A stretch of DNA of 6,590 nucleotides, taken from assembly GCA_003446605.1 (NCBI GenBank), contig DMDF01000177.1:1-6590 (forward strand), written 5' to 3'. Numbering within the stretch: position 1 is the first letter of the stretch; every line of letters begins with the position of its first letter. Both the position numbers and the translations under genes were made by a program. The notes beneath the pieces were generated by a model. That model had not been told where the DNA came from, made no database searches, and saw only the letters and a list, made by a program, of their open reading frames with translations. This stretch comes from Anaerolineaceae bacterium. Its GTDB lineage: Bacteria > Chloroflexota > Anaerolineae > Anaerolineales > Anaerolineaceae. Below are positions 5,920 through 6,590 of this stretch, one piece after another.

Positions 5920-6590
5920 ATGATGGCAAAGATTTATACTCTGGTAAATCAAAAAGGTGGGGTTGGCAAAACGACCTCCGCGATCAACCTGGGCGCCTTT
6001 CTTGGATATTATGGTCAGAAAGTACTGATTGTGGATGTGGATCCCCAAGCAAATGCAACATCCTCGTTAGGAATTGATAAACTCACCGTTAAAAAGGGGG
6101 CGTATGAAGTCATGGTCGGTATCACACCTATCGGACCGAGTATCTTGCATAATCCTCGCTTGAAGATGTCCATTCTACCATCCTCACCAGCGCTGGCTGG
6201 GGCAGAAGTGGAGTTAATGGATTCTAAAAATCGAGATTTTCGGCTGCGCGAGATGATCAAGCCGGTAGTGGAGCGCTACGATTATATTTTAATCGACTGC
6301 CCCCCCTCCCTGAGTATTCTCACCATTAATGGATTGATTGCTGCGAAAGATGGCGTGCTCATCCCGGTACAATGTGAATACCTGGCGCTGGAAGGACTGG
6401 GACAGCTCACTGACACTTTGCAGCGTATCAAGCGCTCGCTTTACCCAGAGCTGGATGTGAGAGGCGTCATTCTCACCATGTATGATGGTAGAACCAGGTT
6501 AGCAATGGACGTGGTACAGGAGGTACGAAAATTCTTCCCTGATAAAGTTTTCCAAACCATCGTCCCGCGCAGCATTCGTCTGGCAGAAGC
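5920..6590 (+). CDS. parA: ParA/Soj chromosome-partitioning ATPase, 3' end cut by window edge
   Basis: A ParA-type P-loop ATPase, which binds DNA non-specifically as an ATP dimer and works with ParB-parS to segregate chromosome origins. Reading from the ATG at 5920, 223 codons are present before the window ends; the family is usually about 250-290 residues, so a C-terminal piece is missing. The deviant Walker A KGGVGKTT is at 12-19, DVDPQANAT (39-47) is the switch-I/A' motif, YDYILIDCPPS is Walker B, and IVPRSIRLAEA near the edge is the usual ParA C-terminal motif. There is no N-terminal helix-turn-helix extension, so it is the short chromosomal (Soj) class rather than the P1/F plasmid type. 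A second ATG follows at once (5923). The gene starts 3 bases after the kinase stop; parB is expected just beyond the edge. Confidence 0.96.
   Translation, partial: MMAKIYTLVNQKGGVGKTTSAINLGAFLGYYGQKVLIVDVDPQANATSSLGIDKLTVKKGAYEVMVGITPIGPSILHNPRLKMSILPSSPALAGAEVELMDSKNRDFRLREMIKPVVERYDYILIDCPPSLSILTINGLIAAKDGVLIPVQCEYLALEGLGQLTDTLQRIKRSLYPELDVRGVILTMYDGRTRLAMDVVQEVRKFFPDKVFQTIVPRSIRLAE

Overview
The window looks like chromosomal DNA from a free-living bacterium, not a phage or plasmid. The best guess is a member of Chloroflexota, class Anaerolineae. That guess rests on overall protein character and on a PfkB-type kinase gene directly coupled to a Soj-type parA, an arrangement I associate with that group; it is an inference, with no marker gene here to prove it.

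The left half is on the minus strand, in the order radC, a GH25 lysozyme-like protein, then a membrane-anchored EAL-domain cyclic-di-GMP phosphodiesterase. The right half is on the plus strand, in the order an MFS transporter, a PfkB-family sugar/nucleoside kinase, then parA, which runs off the right edge. radC and the MFS gene diverge from a 150-bp region with two promoter-like signals back to back.

The most informative element is non-coding. About 1739-1826 on the minus strand carries a well-matched cyclic-di-GMP-I (GEMM-I) riboswitch aptamer. It is followed at once by a strong hairpin plus U-run at 1703-1740, and then by the start of the EAL gene. This gives a complete ligand-sensing leader, terminator and target gene: a second-messenger-controlled switch in front of an enzyme predicted to destroy that messenger. 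The hairpin also shows that the longest reading frame, starting at a TTG at 1707, begins too early; the ATG at 1686 is the better start.

Other points of note are a GH25 domain whose D-x-E catalytic pair reads D-A-S, a GGDEF domain that has lost its signature motif beside an intact EAL domain, and the low G+C content of the EAL gene compared with radC and parA. I saw no tRNA, rRNA, CRISPR array, insertion sequence or attachment site.
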